In this document: positions 25,422-34,366 of the stretch, in pieces | Position numbering within the stretch: position 1 is the first letter of the stretch | How the letters are laid out: each line of letters begins with the position of its first letter | Assembly: GCF_900103195.1 (NCBI RefSeq) | Contig: NZ_FMWU01000004.1 | Coordinates: 62,001 to 126,000 of the forward strand | Length of the DNA: 64,000 nucleotides | Direction: 5' to 3' | Source: Methylobacterium sp. UNC378MF | Lineage (GTDB): Bacteria; Pseudomonadota; Alphaproteobacteria; Rhizobiales; Beijerinckiaceae | Made by a program: the position numbers and the translations under genes | The notes under the pieces: model-generated | What the model saw: the letters and a program-made list of their open reading frames with translations, nothing else | The model's database searches: none | Told to the model about the DNA's origin: nothing

Positions 25422-26453
25422 ATGCGGAGGACTGATCCGTTGCATGGCTGGCCGCGCCCTGCTGCACTGATGGCGGGGACCGCCGGGATCACTGTCCTCG
25501 GAATGCTTGCCTGGGCCAGGATCTCCGGGGTCAGCGTCCGGGCCAGGCTGATCAACGATGTGGCGCTCCCGCTGAGCGGCATGAAGCGCAAGGCGCGCGA
25601 CGCGGACGGCATGCGGCGCCGGATCGCGCTGCACCGGCGGGTCGAGCCGGCACGTCCGTCGGTGTGGCTGCGCCGGAAGTACCGCATTGAAGCCGATCGT
25701 CGGGACGGGTCGGAGGTCTTCACGATCCACCCGCGCGGCGCGTGTTCAGGCACCACGATCCTCTACCTGCATGGGGGCGCCTGGGTCTTCGACGTGCTCG
25801 GGCCGCATTGGCGGATCGTCGACGCCCTGATCGCGCGCACCGGAGCCCGCGTGATCCTCCCGCGCTACCCGCTGGCCCCCGAGAGCACGTGGCGGGACAC
25901 CTACGCATTCCTGGAGCGCCTCATGGCGACGGTCTGCGCCGACGGCCGCGGCAACCTCATCGTGGCGGGCGACTCGGCGGGCGGTTGCTTGTCCCTCGGC
26001 ATCGCCCAGCGTCTGCTCGCGCGCCGCGAGAAGCTGCCTGCCGGCCTGCTGCTGTTCTCGCCTGCGCTCGATCTGACGTTCTCGGATCCCGGCGTGCACA
26101 CCATCGCACCGCGAGACCCGATGCTGGCCGTGCCCGGCTGCCGCGCGGCGGCCCGCTTCTGGGCAGCCGGCACGCCGTTGTCGGATCCGCAGGTCAGCCC
26201 GCTCTTCGGTCGTCTCGACGGATTGCCGCCGGTGGCGATCATCACCGGCACGCGGGATCTCCTCCACCCGGATGCCCTGCGGCTCCACCGAGCCCTGGCA
26301 CAGGCGGGGCAGGGCGTCGCGCTGTACCGGTATCCGGAGCAGTGCCACGTCTTCGTCGGCGCGCCGATCCCGGAGGCCGCCAGGGCCCTGGACGAGGCCG
26401 GCGCCTTCATCCGGGCCTGCGTGGCGACACAACCCGCCCGGATCCGGGCCTGA
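25422..26453 (+). CDS. Alpha/beta hydrolase, HSL-family esterase (343 aa)
   Basis: Hormone-sensitive-lipase type esterase. It has the oxyanion HGGAW motif (YLHGGAWVFD), the nucleophile elbow GDSAGGCLSLG, an acid in ITGTRDLLHPD and the catalytic histidine in YPEQCHVF. An N-terminal hydrophobic stretch (MAGTAGITVLGMLAWARI) may anchor it in the membrane, so the active domain could be periplasmic or membrane-bound. I chose ATG 25422 because upstream codons are Arg-rich. It acts on short acyl esters or lactones; natural substrate unknown. It is a single gene with a gap to its convergent neighbour. Confidence 0.85.
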   Translation: MRRTDPLHGWPRPAALMAGTAGITVLGMLAWARISGVSVRARLINDVALPLSGMKRKARDADGMRRRIALHRRVEPARPSVWLRRKYRIEADRRDGSEVFTIHPRGACSGTTILYLHGGAWVFDVLGPHWRIVDALIARTGARVILPRYPLAPESTWRDTYAFLERLMATVCADGRGNLIVAGDSAGGCLSLGIAQRLLARREKLPAGLLLFSPALDLTFSDPGVHTIAPRDPMLAVPGCRAAARFWAAGTPLSDPQVSPLFGRLDGLPPVAIITGTRDLLHPDALRLHRALAQAGQGVALYRYPEQCHVFVGAPIPEAARALDEAGAFIRACVATQPARIRA

Positions 26454-26481
26454 ACGAGCAGGTCGAACCCGCCGTCTGCGG

Positions 26482-26976
26482 TCACCGGCCCGTATAGCCG
26501 ACGGCGGACGCGGCTTCCTTAAGCCGCGCGAAGGCCGTCGCGTAGCGCTCACGCAAAAAGGCGGCATCGGCCGGAATACGGGAGGGACAGAGGTTGTCCT
26601 CCGTATCGGACATCTTGATCAGCAGCGCCGCCAGGTTGCCCGCCGCGATCAGCGTCGTGATCCGCTCCGAATAGGCGATCCGGCTGGCCGGCTTCGTGAG
26701 AAGCGTGACCGTTTCGATAATATCCGCGTCGAAACCGGCGGCGCGAAGGTCAGTCATCGTGCGCGGCGTGTCCTCCAGCACATCGTGCAGGAGCGCGGCC
26801 TGCATCACTCGCATCGGGTCGATGTCGAGCCTGTCGATGAGTCGGGCGTGGCCGGCACGGGTCAGGGTCGCGTTCGCGACGCGTTCGAGGTGCCGCATGC
26901 AGGGCTCGCCACATTTGTCGAGCTGACCCGCATGCGCGGTGAGGGCGAAGGTATGGGCATCGAAGATCGTCGGCAC
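26482..26976 (-). CDS. HD-domain hydrolase related to SpoT/MESH1 (164 aa)
   Basis: The protein is one HD domain. It carries FALTAHAGQLDKCGEPCMRHLERVA, ALLHDVLEDTP, LLTKP and LLIKMSDTEDNL, the order found in the ppGpp hydrolase half of SpoT and in the small alarmone hydrolase MESH1. Metal ligands are visible as His29, His64-Asp65 and Asp124. There is no synthetase or ACT/TGS domain. A (p)ppGpp or related pyrophosphate hydrolase activity is inferred; other nucleotides are possible, as this group includes NADPH phosphatases. Ends 28 bases beyond the esterase stop, convergent. Confidence 0.75.
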   Translation of the reverse strand: MPTIFDAHTFALTAHAGQLDKCGEPCMRHLERVANATLTRAGHARLIDRLDIDPMRVMQAALLHDVLEDTPRTMTDLRAAGFDADIIETVTLLTKPASRIAYSERITTLIAAGNLAALLIKMSDTEDNLCPSRIPADAAFLRERYATAFARLKEAASAVGYTGR

Positions 26977-27267
26977 GCTACCCTCTCGTGGGATCGATCG
27001 GTCCGGATTGGCGCCGCTCCGGCTTTCCGACCCGGGAAGTCGTCAGGATGCGGCGGCGTTCCCGTTCAGCCTGTGATCGACGGGAACGCCGCGGCGCGAC
27101 GGTTCCGGACCCTGCGACGTGTTCGGAGTACCGCATTTCGTGGATGCGCAGTCTTCGCACTGCATTCAAAAGTTTAGGTTGGCAGCACTATTGCCGAGTT
27201 CCCGAGAAACCGCCATGTCTTGTCTCATAACCGGACAAGCGGCGCGTCGCGCTTCAGGATTGGGCCA

Positions 27268-27510
27268 ATGGCGTCCGTGACATTCGAGAAACCGCTGGAT
27301 GTCGGCGGACCGCTCAGCCGCCGGGCTGCGGCCCTGGCCAATGTCCGCTGGTTCCGCGCGCTGGCGTGGCGGGCGCTGCGTGATGGCGGTCCGCGGGCGG
27401 AGCTGCGCGCGGCCAATGCCCGGGCTGCCGCCCGGATCGTGCTGCGTCAGGCCAAGCGGGAGGCTCTGGTCGACCGCTTGACGCGTCAGGCTGTGGAAGC
27501 CTCGCTCTGA
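27268..27510 (+). CDS. Small hypothetical basic protein (80 aa)
   Basis: ATG 27268 encodes a basic, mostly helical protein: a FEKPLDVGGPLSRR entry, then VRWFRALAWRALRDGG and a long amphipathic Arg/Ala helix (AELRAANARAAARIVLRQAKREALVDRL). No membrane segment. Probably cytoplasmic; no family recognised. A bidirectional hairpin lies beyond its stop. Confidence 0.45.
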   Translation: MASVTFEKPLDVGGPLSRRAAALANVRWFRALAWRALRDGGPRAELRAANARAAARIVLRQAKREALVDRLTRQAVEASL

Positions 27511-27622
27511 GGCGCTGCGCCGAACGCGTCCGCTCCGGATCCTGGTCTGAGCGCCGGACGCGCAGGGAGGGGTCAGACGGTTCCGTCCCGGAATGATGCA
27601 CGCCATACGGGCCGTGCGGCGG

Positions 27623-27654
27623 CCGGTCTCGCGACGGTGCCGCCGCGAGACCGG
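27623..27654. terminator. Hairpin between convergent genes
   Basis: CCGGTCTCGCG at 27623-27633 pairs perfectly with CGCGAGACCGG at 27644-27654 around a 10-base loop. It lies between a rightward ORF ending 27510 and the leftward PRC-barrel gene ending 27700, the usual place for a bidirectional terminator. No strong T-run. Confidence 0.6.
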
Positions 27655-27699
27655 ACTCGTGCTCGGCCGATGCGCCCGGCCGAGCCGAATTGAGGTGCC

Positions 27700-28098
27700 T
27701 CAGCGCTTGAACTTGCCGTCGTACTTGAACTCGGGGGCCGACTTCAGCTGATCCTTGGTGGCGCCGATGACGGCCTTCCACTTCTTGGCGTCGGCATCGT
27801 AGCCGATCGCGATCGAGTTCGGCGAAACGGCCACGTAATGCTCGCCCATCCCGAGGAAGCCGCCCACGGAGACGATGTATCCGGCGAGCTTCTCATGCTC
27901 GATCACCAGATCCTTGATCTCGCCGACCGTGCCGTTCTGCGCGTCGGTGACGGTGAGGCCGATCAGGTTGTAGCTGAGCACCGCATCCTGCGGGACGGTC
28001 TCGAATTTCGGCGCCACCGTCTTGGGGGCTTCATTGGCGGCGAAAGCCGGGCCGGCGAGGGCGGCGGCGGCGAAGGCGGCGAGGACGAGGCGGCGCAT
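27700..28098 (-). CDS. Secreted PRC-barrel domain protein (132 aa)
   Basis: A signal peptide (RRLVLAAFAAAALAGPAFA) precedes a PRC-barrel: SYNLIGLTVTDAQNGTVGEIKDLVIEHEKLAGYIVSVGGFLGMGEHYVAV, then a C-terminal SIAIGYDADAKKWKAVIGATKDQL. The NG.VGEI.DL....G.V..V...G.......V.V pattern is the PRC-barrel signature, best known from RimM and photosystem H subunits. The exported single-domain form, common in Hyphomicrobiales, has no known function. ATG 28098 has GGAGAT upstream. Confidence 0.85.
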   Translation of the reverse strand: MRRLVLAAFAAAALAGPAFAANEAPKTVAPKFETVPQDAVLSYNLIGLTVTDAQNGTVGEIKDLVIEHEKLAGYIVSVGGFLGMGEHYVAVSPNSIAIGYDADAKKWKAVIGATKDQLKSAPEFKYDGKFKR

Positions 28099-28339
28099 GG
28101 CAATCTCCAGTGGCCCGGTATGGGCCGTCGGAAATGGCCGCCTCCCACGCATCGTTCCGCGCGAACACGGAAATGTTAATGCGCGGAACATGGAACTGCC
28201 GGGCGCCGTCCGCCCGGCCGGCGGGCAACTGTACTGGAACGCGACCGGGACAGAACGCCCGGCCACGAGACGATCGTTCCTGGCCGACGGCCCCGCGGCG
28301 CGGCATGCCGCGTCCGTCATGCGTGAGGAGGAGACATCC

Positions 28340-29227
28340 GTGGCGGGGGGAGTGCTCGAAGCGGCGCGTGGGCCCGCGCCCGGCGCCTGGGTGGACGGTC
28401 TCGTCGGCATCACGATCTTCAGCGCCTCGCTGGTCGCCACGCGCCTCGCGCTGACCGGCATGGATGCGCTGTTCCTCAGCGCGGCGCGGGCCGCGCTCGC
28501 GGGTCTGGCCGGCGCCGCCGCACTCCTGGCACTCCGCCAGGCGCGGCCGTGCCGGGCCGATCTCCCGGCGCTCGCCATCGTGGCCGCGGGCGTCGTAGTC
28601 GGATTCCCGCTGCTTACCGCCCTGGCTCTGCGGACGGTCGGCGCCGCGCATGGAACCGTGTTCCTCGGCCTGCTGCCTCTCGCCACCGCCCTGTTCGGCG
28701 CGCTGCGTTCGGGCGAACGGCCGTCGCCGGTCTTCTGGCTGCTCTCGCTCGCGGGTGCGCTGGTCACGGTCGGTTTCGCCGCGCGCGGGCTCGACGGTCC
28801 TCCCGGTCCCGGCGACGCCTTCATGCTGGTTGCAATCCTGCTCTGCGGGCTCGGCTACGCGGAGGGCGGCGTCCTGGCCCGCCGGCTCGGCGGCTGGCAG
28901 GTGATCGCGTGGGCCACCGTCCTGTCATTGCCGGTGAGCCTGCCGCTGGCCCTCGCCCTCAGGCCGGCGGAACCGGCCGCGATCCCGATGGCGGCCTGGG
29001 CGGGCCTCGCCTACGTCGCCCTGTTCAGCATGCTGATCGGGTTCGTGTTCTGGTACCGGGCCCTGGCGCGTGGCGGCATCGCGGCGGTCGGACAGCTGCA
29101 GCTGCTGCAGCCGTTCCTCGGCCTCGGCGTTGCCGCGCTGATCCTGGGCGAGCGGATCGAACCCGCGATGATCGGTGCCGCCCTGGCGGTCGCCGTCTGC
29201 GTGGCGCTCGCGCGGCGCTTCGCCTGA
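28340..29227 (+). CDS. EamA/DMT family transporter (295 aa)
   Basis: About ten transmembrane helices arranged as two EamA repeats. The first runs from LVGITIFSASLVATRLAL to VGAAHGTVFLGLLPLATALFGALRSGERPSP, the second from GDAFMLVAILLCGLGYAEGGVLARRLG to ALILGERIEPAMIGAALAVAV. Transporters of this family export amino acids or other metabolites; the substrate is unclear. Start choice: GTG 28340 is preceded at seven bases by GAGGAGGAG; an ATG 21 bases upstream is possible but would place that motif inside the gene. Convergent with the following gene on the opposite strand. Confidence 0.87.
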   Translation: MAGGVLEAARGPAPGAWVDGLVGITIFSASLVATRLALTGMDALFLSAARAALAGLAGAAALLALRQARPCRADLPALAIVAAGVVVGFPLLTALALRTVGAAHGTVFLGLLPLATALFGALRSGERPSPVFWLLSLAGALVTVGFAARGLDGPPGPGDAFMLVAILLCGLGYAEGGVLARRLGGWQVIAWATVLSLPVSLPLALALRPAEPAAIPMAAWAGLAYVALFSMLIGFVFWYRALARGGIAAVGQLQLLQPFLGLGVAALILGERIEPAMIGAALAVAVCVALARRFA

Positions 29228-29243
29228 ACGGGCGCGGGTGGCG

Positions 29244-30161
29244 TCAGCCCGCCTTGGCCACCACCTCGATATCGCGGTCGAGGCCGCTCTCGACCTTGAA
29301 CTCGCGGGTGTAGACCTGCCCGTCGTGGCGAGCGATCAGCACGTAATCGCCCTCCGCGAGGGTCACCTGCGGGAACGCGCCGATGGCCTCGCGGATCGTG
29401 TCGCCACCGGGCGTGAGGACCGAGAAGGCCGTGCCGGCGAAGGCCTCGGCACCGGGAGCCGCGACGAGCTTCAGCGTCACCGTCGCGGCCCGGTGGTTGA
29501 GGGTCGCCTCCGTCACCTTGCCGTTCTCGACCCGCAGATCCGCGCGCTGGATCGCGTTCGATTCCCCGTAGGTCGAGACCACGTGGTACGTGCCCTCCGG
29601 CAGGCGCAGCAGCTCGCCGGTCTTGATCCCCGAGCGGACGAGCCGCCCCTCGGAATTGGTCCCCACCGGCACGAAGACCGAGAACATCACCTGACCGGGC
29701 GGGATCTTCTGGTCGCCGACGGCGCCCGCGAGCATCAGGGCGCCGGCGGCCACCCGCAGCGTGTCGGAGGTCGGCTGGCCCCCCATCACGATGCGCTTCG
29801 ACGCGCTGGCGAAGCCGTAGGTCACCGTGGCCACGTAGGCGCCGGGGGCCAGGGTGAAATGCGGCTCGGCCTCGCTCGAACGACCGACGATCGACGGACG
29901 CGTGCCGTCGCCGCGATCCTCGTAGATCCGCCACGCCAGGCCCTGGCGCAGGGGCGTGCCCGGCCCCGACAGGAGCGCCGACAGCGACAGCTGCGCCTCC
30001 GGTTCGGCCGGCGGCAGGGCGGGCGGCAGGTTCGGGGAGGTGATCGACGGCGAGGGGAGGGCGCCCCCGAGCCGGTTCTGGAACGGATCCTGCTGCGCGG
30101 ATGCGGGCGGCAGGCCGGCGGCGAGCATCGCCAGCGCGGTTGCGGCAAGCCTCATGCGCAT
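29244..30161 (-). CDS. Secreted beta-rich protein of unknown function (305 aa)
   Basis: A signal peptide (MRMRLAATALAMLAAGLPPASA) is followed by a Pro-rich linker (about 36-55), then a series of beta-sandwich-like repeats. Examples are PHFTLAPGAYVATVTYGFASASK, GELLRLPEGTYHVVSTYGES and PQVTLAEGDYVLIARHDGQVYTREFKVE. The recurring L..G.Y.V...YG pattern suggests three related domains, like Ig-like or carboxypeptidase-regulatory folds. Probably periplasmic. ATG 30161 has GAGGGG upstream. No enzyme motif seen. Confidence 0.7.
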   Translation of the reverse strand: MRMRLAATALAMLAAGLPPASAQQDPFQNRLGGALPSPSITSPNLPPALPPAEPEAQLSLSALLSGPGTPLRQGLAWRIYEDRGDGTRPSIVGRSSEAEPHFTLAPGAYVATVTYGFASASKRIVMGGQPTSDTLRVAAGALMLAGAVGDQKIPPGQVMFSVFVPVGTNSEGRLVRSGIKTGELLRLPEGTYHVVSTYGESNAIQRADLRVENGKVTEATLNHRAATVTLKLVAAPGAEAFAGTAFSVLTPGGDTIREAIGAFPQVTLAEGDYVLIARHDGQVYTREFKVESGLDRDIEVVAKAG

Positions 30162-30314
30162 CGGTTGGCCCCTCTCGACCCTTCGCTCCGGTCCGGACGC
30201 CGGATCGTCCGGACGGGGCTCTGACCCCGGACCATGGCGGCGGCAAGGCCGCTCTTCCACCGGCGCCCCCCGCATGCCACATGCCCGTCGGGACGCGATA
30301 CCGGGACGGAGCGC

Positions 30315-30878
30315 ATGACCGCCACCCTCGACCTCCTGAAGACCCGCCGCTCGGTGCCGCCGGCGCTGCTGGACGAGCCCGGACCGGATCGGGCGCAACT
30401 CGACACCTTCCTCAGCGCGGCCTCCCGCGTGCCCGACCACGGCAAGCTGGCACCCTGGCGCTTCATCGTCATCGCCGGCGAGGCCCGGGCGCGGGTGGGC
30501 GAGATCATCGCCGCGGCCTTCGCGGCGGACAATCCCGGCGCCGCGCCCGAGCGGCTCGCGCAGGAACGCGCACGCCTGTCGCATGCGCCGGTCGCCGTGG
30601 CGGTGGTCTCGCGGGCCGGGCCGCACGTCAAGATTCCGGAATGGGAGCAGGTGCTCTCCGCCGGGGCCGCCACCATGAACCTCGTGATCGCGGCGAATGC
30701 CGCCGGCTTCGCGACCTCCTGGCTCACCGAATGGTTCGCCTATGACCGCCGCGTCCTCGACGCGCTGGGCTTGGCGCCCACCGAGAAGCTGGCGGGCTTC
30801 GTGCATATAGGCCGGGCACGCGAGGTGCCCTCCGACCGGCCCCGGCCGGCGCTCGACGAGATCGTCACCTACCTCTGA
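30315..30878 (+). CDS. Nitroreductase family protein, YdjA-like (187 aa)
   Basis: Short FMN-dependent nitroreductase. LLKTRRSVPPALLDEPGP gives the N-terminal RRS motif that contacts the FMN phosphate. ASRVPDHGKLAPWRFIVI and AATMNLVIAANAAGFATSWLTEW follow. The length and the PDHGKL..WRF block are those of YdjA-like proteins. It would act as a cytoplasmic homodimer reducing nitro compounds or quinones with NAD(P)H. It is followed 11 bases later by a flavin reductase-like gene, so the two probably form an operon. Confidence 0.88.
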   Translation: MTATLDLLKTRRSVPPALLDEPGPDRAQLDTFLSAASRVPDHGKLAPWRFIVIAGEARARVGEIIAAAFAADNPGAAPERLAQERARLSHAPVAVAVVSRAGPHVKIPEWEQVLSAGAATMNLVIAANAAGFATSWLTEWFAYDRRVLDALGLAPTEKLAGFVHIGRAREVPSDRPRPALDEIVTYL

Positions 30879-30889
30879 AGGGACCGGCC

Positions 30890-31519
30890 GTGCATTACGA
30901 TCTCGATCTGCCGCGGGAGGCTCGCGCCCTCCCGCACAACCCGCTCAAGGCGATCGTCGCCCCCCGACCGATCGGCTGGATCAGCGCCATGAACCGTGCG
31001 GGCGCGCTGAACCTGGCGCCCTACTCGTTCTTCAATGCCGTGGCCGACAACATGGTCGCGTTCTCGTCGACAGGCCGCAAGGACGCGATGACCTTCGCCG
31101 AGGAGGGCCGGGAATTCGTCTGCAGCCTCGCCACCTGGGACCTGCGCGACGGGATGAACGATTCCTCGGCGCCGCTGCCGCGCGGAACGAGCGAATTCGC
31201 CTTCGCGAACCTGGAAACCGCGCCCTCGCACAAGGTCCGGCCGCCGCGGGTGGCCGCCTCGCCGGCGGCACTCGAATGCCGCTGGCTGCAGACGGTGCCG
31301 CTGGTCCCCCTCGAAGGCGGCGAGGCCGAGAACTTCCTGGTGATCGGGCAGGTCGTGTCGATCTACGTCGACGAGCGCTTCGTGACGGACGGGAAGGTCG
31401 ATACGGCGGCGATGCATCCGATCATGCGCGGTGGATATTTCGACTACTTCCACGCCACCGCCGACACCCGGTTCCAGATGCGCCGGCCGAAGGGCGCGGG
31501 AGAGTTCACCGGGTCCTGA
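30890..31519 (+). CDS. Flavin reductase-like domain protein (209 aa)
   Basis: A GTG start, MHYDLDLPREARALPHNPLKAIVAPRPIGWISAMN, with the typical PRPIGW entry. It continues LNLAPYSFFNAVADNMVAFSS, EFVCSLATWDLRDGMNDSSAPLPRGTSEF and NFLVIGQVVSIYVDERF. This is the split-barrel FMN-binding domain of the flavin reductase / DIM6-NTAB family. It probably binds FMN and either supplies reduced flavin or acts directly on a substrate. It lies directly behind the nitroreductase gene, supporting a shared redox function. Confidence 0.88.
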   Translation: MHYDLDLPREARALPHNPLKAIVAPRPIGWISAMNRAGALNLAPYSFFNAVADNMVAFSSTGRKDAMTFAEEGREFVCSLATWDLRDGMNDSSAPLPRGTSEFAFANLETAPSHKVRPPRVAASPAALECRWLQTVPLVPLEGGEAENFLVIGQVVSIYVDERFVTDGKVDTAAMHPIMRGGYFDYFHATADTRFQMRRPKGAGEFTGS

Positions 31520-31597
31520 AACAGGATCCGGATCGGCCCGGCCGATTGAGGACTTGTTTACCATAGCGGGCGCAGGTTTGGCTGGTCTCCAGCCCCC

Positions 31598-32695
31598 GTG
31601 CGCGCCCGGATGTTCCTGTTCACCACGCCCTCGAGCCCTCCGGAGAGCCCGCCGCCCCAGGCGCGAGCCCTGCCGGGCACGGCCGCCTCGGGTCCGGTGG
31701 TCCAGGCGATCCGGGACGGTGCCACGGCGAGCGGTGTCGGCTTCGACTATCTCCTCGCGACGGCGCGGCGCGAATCCGCCCTCGATCCCGCCGCCAAGGC
31801 CGGGACCTCCTCGGCCACCGGTCTGTTCCAGTTCATCGAGCAGACCTGGCTCGGCGTGATGAAGAATGCCGGGCCGAAGCTCGGCCTGCAGACGCAGGCG
31901 GATGCCATCACCCGGCAGCCGGACGGCACCTACACGGTGCCCGACGCGAGCCAGCGGCAGGCGATCCTCGATCTTCGCCGCGATCCGAAGATTTCCGCGA
32001 CGCTGGCCGGTGCCCTGACCCAGCAGAATGCCGACGCCCTCACGAGCGCCCTCGGCCGCGAGCCGACAGCTGGCGATCTCTACGCGGCGCACGTGCTGGG
32101 CGCGAAGGGCGCGGCGTCCCTGATCTCGACGGCCCGGGCCTTCCCGGAACGCGCCGCCGCCCTCGACCTGCCGGAGGCAGCTTCCGCCAACCGCGCGCTG
32201 TTCTACGATCGCGCCGGCCGGCCGCGCAGCGCCGCCGAACTCTATGCCAGCCTCGCGGCGGCGGCCCAGGGTGCAGCCGCCACCGACCTTACCGGCCTGC
32301 GCCAGGACGGCGCCGCCGTGCCGCAGGCCGTCTCGGCCTATGCCAGCGCCGCGACCGCCTTCGGCGGGACCTCGGACCTGCGCTCCCTGTTCCAGACGGA
32401 TCAGCGCGGCGCGGCCTCGGACGCCGCAGCCCGACTCTGGCAGGCGCGCAACAGCGCCGCGCCGTCCCAGCACGCGGCGCCGACCTATTTCCCGCGCTCC
32501 GATGCGCAGACGGCTCCGCCCGCGGCCGTTCCGGAGCCCACCGTCACGGGCACCCTTCCCGAGCCGGCGGCGACGCCGCCGGGCATTGCCCTCCTCAATC
32601 CGCCGCTGCCGCCCCGCCGACCGGCGGAACTCGCGGCCGCAGCGTCCATGTCCGGCAACAGGACCAGCCTGTTCGCCCCCCGGAGCGGTCGATGA
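31598..32695 (+). CDS. Lytic transglycosylase SLT-domain protein (365 aa)
   Basis: The catalytic SLT region begins at about residue 50: GFDYLLATARRESALDPAAKAGTSSATGLFQFIEQTWLGVMKN, with Glu in RRES as the general acid and the ATGLFQF motif. ADLYAAHVLGAKGA follows. The C-terminal half is Ala/Pro-rich and probably disordered. No obvious signal peptide, so export may be flagellum-linked or non-classical. A GTG start is used; ATG 31610 is possible. Overlaps the DUF2336 gene by 4 bases, so the two are co-translated. Confidence 0.82.
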   Translation: MRARMFLFTTPSSPPESPPPQARALPGTAASGPVVQAIRDGATASGVGFDYLLATARRESALDPAAKAGTSSATGLFQFIEQTWLGVMKNAGPKLGLQTQADAITRQPDGTYTVPDASQRQAILDLRRDPKISATLAGALTQQNADALTSALGREPTAGDLYAAHVLGAKGAASLISTARAFPERAAALDLPEAASANRALFYDRAGRPRSAAELYASLAAAAQGAAATDLTGLRQDGAAVPQAVSAYASAATAFGGTSDLRSLFQTDQRGAASDAAARLWQARNSAAPSQHAAPTYFPRSDAQTAPPAAVPEPTVTGTLPEPAATPPGIALLNPPLPPRRPAELAAAASMSGNRTSLFAPRSGR

Positions 32696-34197
32696 TCATC
32701 CGCGAGTTTCTGGCCTGGACGCAGAACGCCTCGGCCGAAGGTCGTGCCGAGGCGACCGCGGCGCTGGCACGGACCTACCTGTACGGCGATCTCGGCGCCG
32801 ACGCGGCGTGGGAGGCCAAGACCGCGCTGCTCGCACTCCTCGACGACCCATCACCCCTGGTCCGCCGGGCGCTTGCCGAGACCTGCGCCGCCTCGGCACG
32901 GACACCGCGCCCCCTGGTCGTCGCCCTGTCCTGCGATGTCCCGGAAGTGGCGCGACCGGTGCTCGCGCGCTCCCCGGTCCTGACCGATGCCGACCTCGTG
33001 GACGCCGCCGCCCTCGGCGACGAGGCCACCCGCGCGGTAATCGCGGCCCGGCACCACCTGTCGCACGCGGTCGCGGGCGCCCTGGCCGAGATCGGCGAGA
33101 CCGACACGCTGGTCGTGCTCGCGGCCAATCCGACGGCGAAGATCACCGCGGGCCGGATGCTGCGCATGATCGAGCGCCGCGGCGACGAGGCCGCCCTGCG
33201 CGAGGCATTCCTCGCCCGCGCCGACCTGCCGCCGGAGGTGCGCCACGCCCTCGGGATCGCGGTGGCGCGGGCCCTCACGGATTTCGTCACCGATCGCGGC
33301 TGGCTCGGCGCCGAGCGCTGCGACCGGATGAGCCGCGAGGCCGGGGAGCGGGTGGCGCTGGAGGCCTGCGAGGGCTTCGGCGCGGCCGCCGTGACGCGGC
33401 TGGTGACGCATCTGCGCACCACCCGCCAGCTGACCGCCGGCCTGATCCTGCGCGCCATGCTCTCCGGGCGGACCGATTTCGCCCTGGCCGCACTGGCGGA
33501 CCTGTCGGGGCAGGACCATGCCGCCGTCGGCCGCGCCATGCGCGCGCCGCGGCTCTTTGCCGATCTGCACGCCCGGGCGGGCCTGCCCGACGCGCTCCTG
33601 CCGCCGATGCAGGCGGCGCTCTCTGCCCGGCAGGAACTTGCCCGCGGCGCGGTCCCCGTGCACGGGACGGGCCTGTCGCGGCGGATCATCGCGTGCGCCA
33701 TCGACGCCTGCGGCGACCCGTCGGATCCGCAGATGCATCCGGTCATCACGCTGCTCAATCGCTACGAGGCCGAGGCGGCCCGCGACGAGGCCCGCGAGAT
33801 CGCCCGCGCCATCGCCGCACAGGCTCTGGCCCGGGAGACAGCCCGCCGCGAGGCCGAGGCCGCCGATGCAGCATGGCGCGCCGCCCTGGAAAGCCAGCGC
33901 CGGACCGCCTTCGCGCCCGTGACCGATGAACCCATCCTCGTCGCAATCGCGGACACCGCAGAGGCGCCGGACGCGACGCTGCTCAACCCGGTCGGCGCGA
34001 TCCTCGATGCGCTGCCGGAGCAGATCCTGGCCTGGTACCGGCCCGAAGAGCTGCACCCCGAGGTCCAGGCCGCCACGGATCGCGTGCTCGACGGCCTCGG
34101 CGACAGCCTCTTGGATCATTTCCGCGCCAGCCACGGACGCGCCGCGCCGCAGCCGGACGAAGCGGCCATCGAGAAACCGGTGAGCATCGCCGCCTGA
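32692..34197 (+). CDS. DUF2336 domain protein (501 aa)
   Basis: Alphaproteobacterial protein with an alpha-helical, HEAT-like N-terminal half. This is the DUF2336 region, with DDPSPLVRRALAETCAAS, CDVPEVARPVLARSPVLTDADLV and AIAARHHLSHAVAGALAE patterns, of the kind that gives helix pairs. The C-terminal part has a long charged helix (EAEAARDEAREIARAIAAQALARETARREAE) and ends in a polar tail. Related proteins occur near flagellar and cell-cycle genes in Hyphomicrobiales; no activity is known. The start overlaps the transglycosylase stop. Confidence 0.83.
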   Translation: MIIREFLAWTQNASAEGRAEATAALARTYLYGDLGADAAWEAKTALLALLDDPSPLVRRALAETCAASARTPRPLVVALSCDVPEVARPVLARSPVLTDADLVDAAALGDEATRAVIAARHHLSHAVAGALAEIGETDTLVVLAANPTAKITAGRMLRMIERRGDEAALREAFLARADLPPEVRHALGIAVARALTDFVTDRGWLGAERCDRMSREAGERVALEACEGFGAAAVTRLVTHLRTTRQLTAGLILRAMLSGRTDFALAALADLSGQDHAAVGRAMRAPRLFADLHARAGLPDALLPPMQAALSARQELARGAVPVHGTGLSRRIIACAIDACGDPSDPQMHPVITLLNRYEAEAARDEAREIARAIAAQALARETARREAEAADAAWRAALESQRRTAFAPVTDEPILVAIADTAEAPDATLLNPVGAILDALPEQILAWYRPEELHPEVQAATDRVLDGLGDSLLDHFRASHGRAAPQPDEAAIEKPVSIAA

Positions 34198-34293
34198 TCG
34201 CGGACGGGCGGGGAGACAGGAGACGGATCTGTCTTGGCCTCGCCCGGCCGGCAGATCCGGGAGGAGGCCGACAGGATCAACGGTCCAAAAGGT

Positions 34294-34325
34294 TCGGGCC
34301 CGAGATCCGTGGATCTTGGGCCCGA
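34294..34325. terminator. Bidirectional terminator hairpin
   Basis: TCGGGCCCGAGATCC pairs with GGATCTTGGGCCCGA, with one weak position, and a very short loop. It lies between the stop of the DUF2336 gene and the stop of leftward nrdJ. A run of As (CCAAAAGG) on its left would read as Us for the leftward transcript. Confidence 0.7.
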
Positions 34326-34366
34326 CCGTGTCGCGCGAATTCAGGTGAACCGGTTCGTCGATCGGC

